Shown piece after piece: positions 5,016 through 5,752 of a stretch of 5,752 nt of DNA. Every line of letters begins with the position of its first letter. Position 1 is the first letter of the stretch. The notes under the pieces were generated by a model. That model had not been told where the DNA came from and did no database searches. It saw nothing but the letters and a program-made list of their open reading frames with translations. The position numbers and the translations under genes were made by a program. This DNA comes from an uncultured Haloferula sp. (GTDB taxonomy: Bacteria; Verrucomicrobiota; Verrucomicrobiae; Verrucomicrobiales; Akkermansiaceae), in the NCBI GenBank assembly GCA_946481625.1, contig CAMLOZ010000263.1:1-5752 (forward strand). The letters run 5' to 3'.

Positions 5016-5752
5016 TCAGGGAAGCGGAACTTCCGAGATCGTCTTGAGCACGCGGCTGGCGATCTGGTACGGGTCGCCCTGCGAGTTCGGACGGCGGTCT
5101 TCAAGGTAGCCCTTGTAGCCGGCGTTGATGAAGCTGTGCGGGACGCGCACCGAGGAACCGCGGTCGGCGATGCCGTAGGTGAACTTGTCGATCGACTGCG
5201 TTTCGTGCAGGCCGGTGAGGCGCATGTGGTTGTCGGGGCCGTACACGGCGATGTGTTCGTCGAGGTTCTTGGCGAAGGCCGCCATGAGAGCTTCGAAGTA
5301 CTCCTTGCCGCCGGTTTCGCGCATGTACTTCGTGGAGAAGTTGCAGTGCATGCCGGAGCCGTTCCAGTCGAGTTCCGAACCGAGCGGCTTGCAGTGGAAG
5401 TTGATGTCCACGCCGTAGCTTTCGCAAAGGCGGAGGAGGATGTAGCGGGCGACCCAGATCTGGTCGGCGCAGGTCTTCGAGCCCTTGCCGAAGATCTGGA
5501 ATTCCCACTGGCCCTTGGCCACTTCGGCGTTGATGCCTTCGTGGTTGATGCCGGCCTCAAGGCAGAGCTCGAGGTGCTCCTCGACGATCTGGCGGGCAAC
5601 ATCGCCGACGTTGCTGTAGCCGACGCCGCAGTAGTATGGGCCCTGCGGACCGGGGAAGCCGTCCTTCGGGAAGCCGAGCGGGGCACCATTCTCCCACAGG
5701 AAGTATTCCTGCTCGAAGCCGAACCAGGTGTCCGGGTCATCGAGGATGGTGG
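5016..5752 (-). CDS. glnII: Type II glutamine synthetase, partial (N-terminus beyond right edge)
   Basis: This minus-strand frame enters at the right edge and ends at TGA 5018-5016, giving the last 244 residues; roughly the first 90-110 (the beta-grasp domain) are outside. The enzyme joins ammonia to glutamate using ATP in the cytoplasm. Visible catalytic-domain motifs in order are WFGFEQEYFL with the metal-binding ExE, GFPGPQGPYYCGVG, the AGINHEGINAEVAKGQWEF segment, DQIWVARYILLRLCESYG, the ammonia/glutamate-site NGSGMHCNFSTK, RLTGLHETQSIDKFTYG, ADRGSSVRVP, and GYLEDRRPNSQGDPY near the end. PGPQGPYYCGVG and NGxGxHxNxSTK with a short C-terminus point to the GSII (eukaryote-like) class rather than the dodecameric GSI (no adenylylation-loop Tyr region of GSI). 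Symbol glnII is by class; some databases name it glnA. It is convergent with the sigma gene and ends at the terminator at 4955-4985. It is functionally separate from the sigma cluster. Confidence 0.92.
   Translation of the reverse strand, partial: TILDDPDTWFGFEQEYFLWENGAPLGFPKDGFPGPQGPYYCGVGYSNVGDVARQIVEEHLELCLEAGINHEGINAEVAKGQWEFQIFGKGSKTCADQIWVARYILLRLCESYGVDINFHCKPLGSELDWNGSGMHCNFSTKYMRETGGKEYFEALMAAFAKNLDEHIAVYGPDNHMRLTGLHETQSIDKFTYGIADRGSSVRVPHSFINAGYKGYLEDRRPNSQGDPYQIASRVLKTISEVPLP

Noticed and set aside
4766..5740. A 324-codon open frame on the minus strand
   Set aside because: It is very rich in Arg, Ser, Thr and Ala, has no family resemblance, and lies in another frame over the glutamine synthetase gene, whose motifs are unmistakable. 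It is a shadow of high-GC coding sequence.

Overview
The window is GC-rich and reads as Gram-negative environmental bacterial chromosome. Three things suggest Verrucomicrobiota (Luteolibacter-like): a secreted protein with a discoidin-like fold and a 'WTSADAAGLPILPGL' motif, a type II glutamine synthetase, and mostly non-Shine-Dalgarno starts. This is inferred from protein style, with no marker gene present.

Layout. Positions 1-736 (minus strand) hold the N-terminal part of a large secreted protein that runs off the left edge. Positions 737-1091 are a divergent intergenic region with a 9-bp inverted repeat near the minus-strand gene and a predicted ECF-type promoter near the plus-strand gene. 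Positions 1092-4955 hold six plus-strand genes: a secreted DUF1579 protein, a DUF899 thioredoxin-fold protein, a 90-residue CPxC membrane protein, an NTF2/SnoaL-like protein, a YCII (DGPF) protein, and an ECF42-type sigma factor with a long C-terminal extension. Genes 2-3 and 3-4 overlap by ATGA, gene 5 starts 33 nt after gene 4, and the sigma gene starts 4 nt after the YCII stop. Positions 5016-5752 (minus strand) hold the C-terminal two thirds of a type II glutamine synthetase, which converges on the sigma gene and ends at a strong intrinsic terminator at 4955-4985.

How the genes work together. The YCII/DGPF plus ECF42 pair is a recognised genomic partnership in which the sigma factor carries a helical TPR-like extension and no classical anti-sigma factor is present. 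None is seen here. The main new observation is a matched pair of promoter-like elements, TGTCC(A/C)-17 nt-CGTC, each preceded in the CGTC box by TT, placed just upstream of the DUF1579 gene and again just upstream of the DUF899 gene. They resemble the motif I recall for ECF42 sigma factors (TGTCGA / CG[A/T]C). The simplest model is that the sigma factor at the end of the cluster transcribes the cluster from both sites and so also drives its own gene. The cysteine-rich DUF899 protein and the CPxC membrane protein hint at a redox or metal-related stress role, but that is inference.
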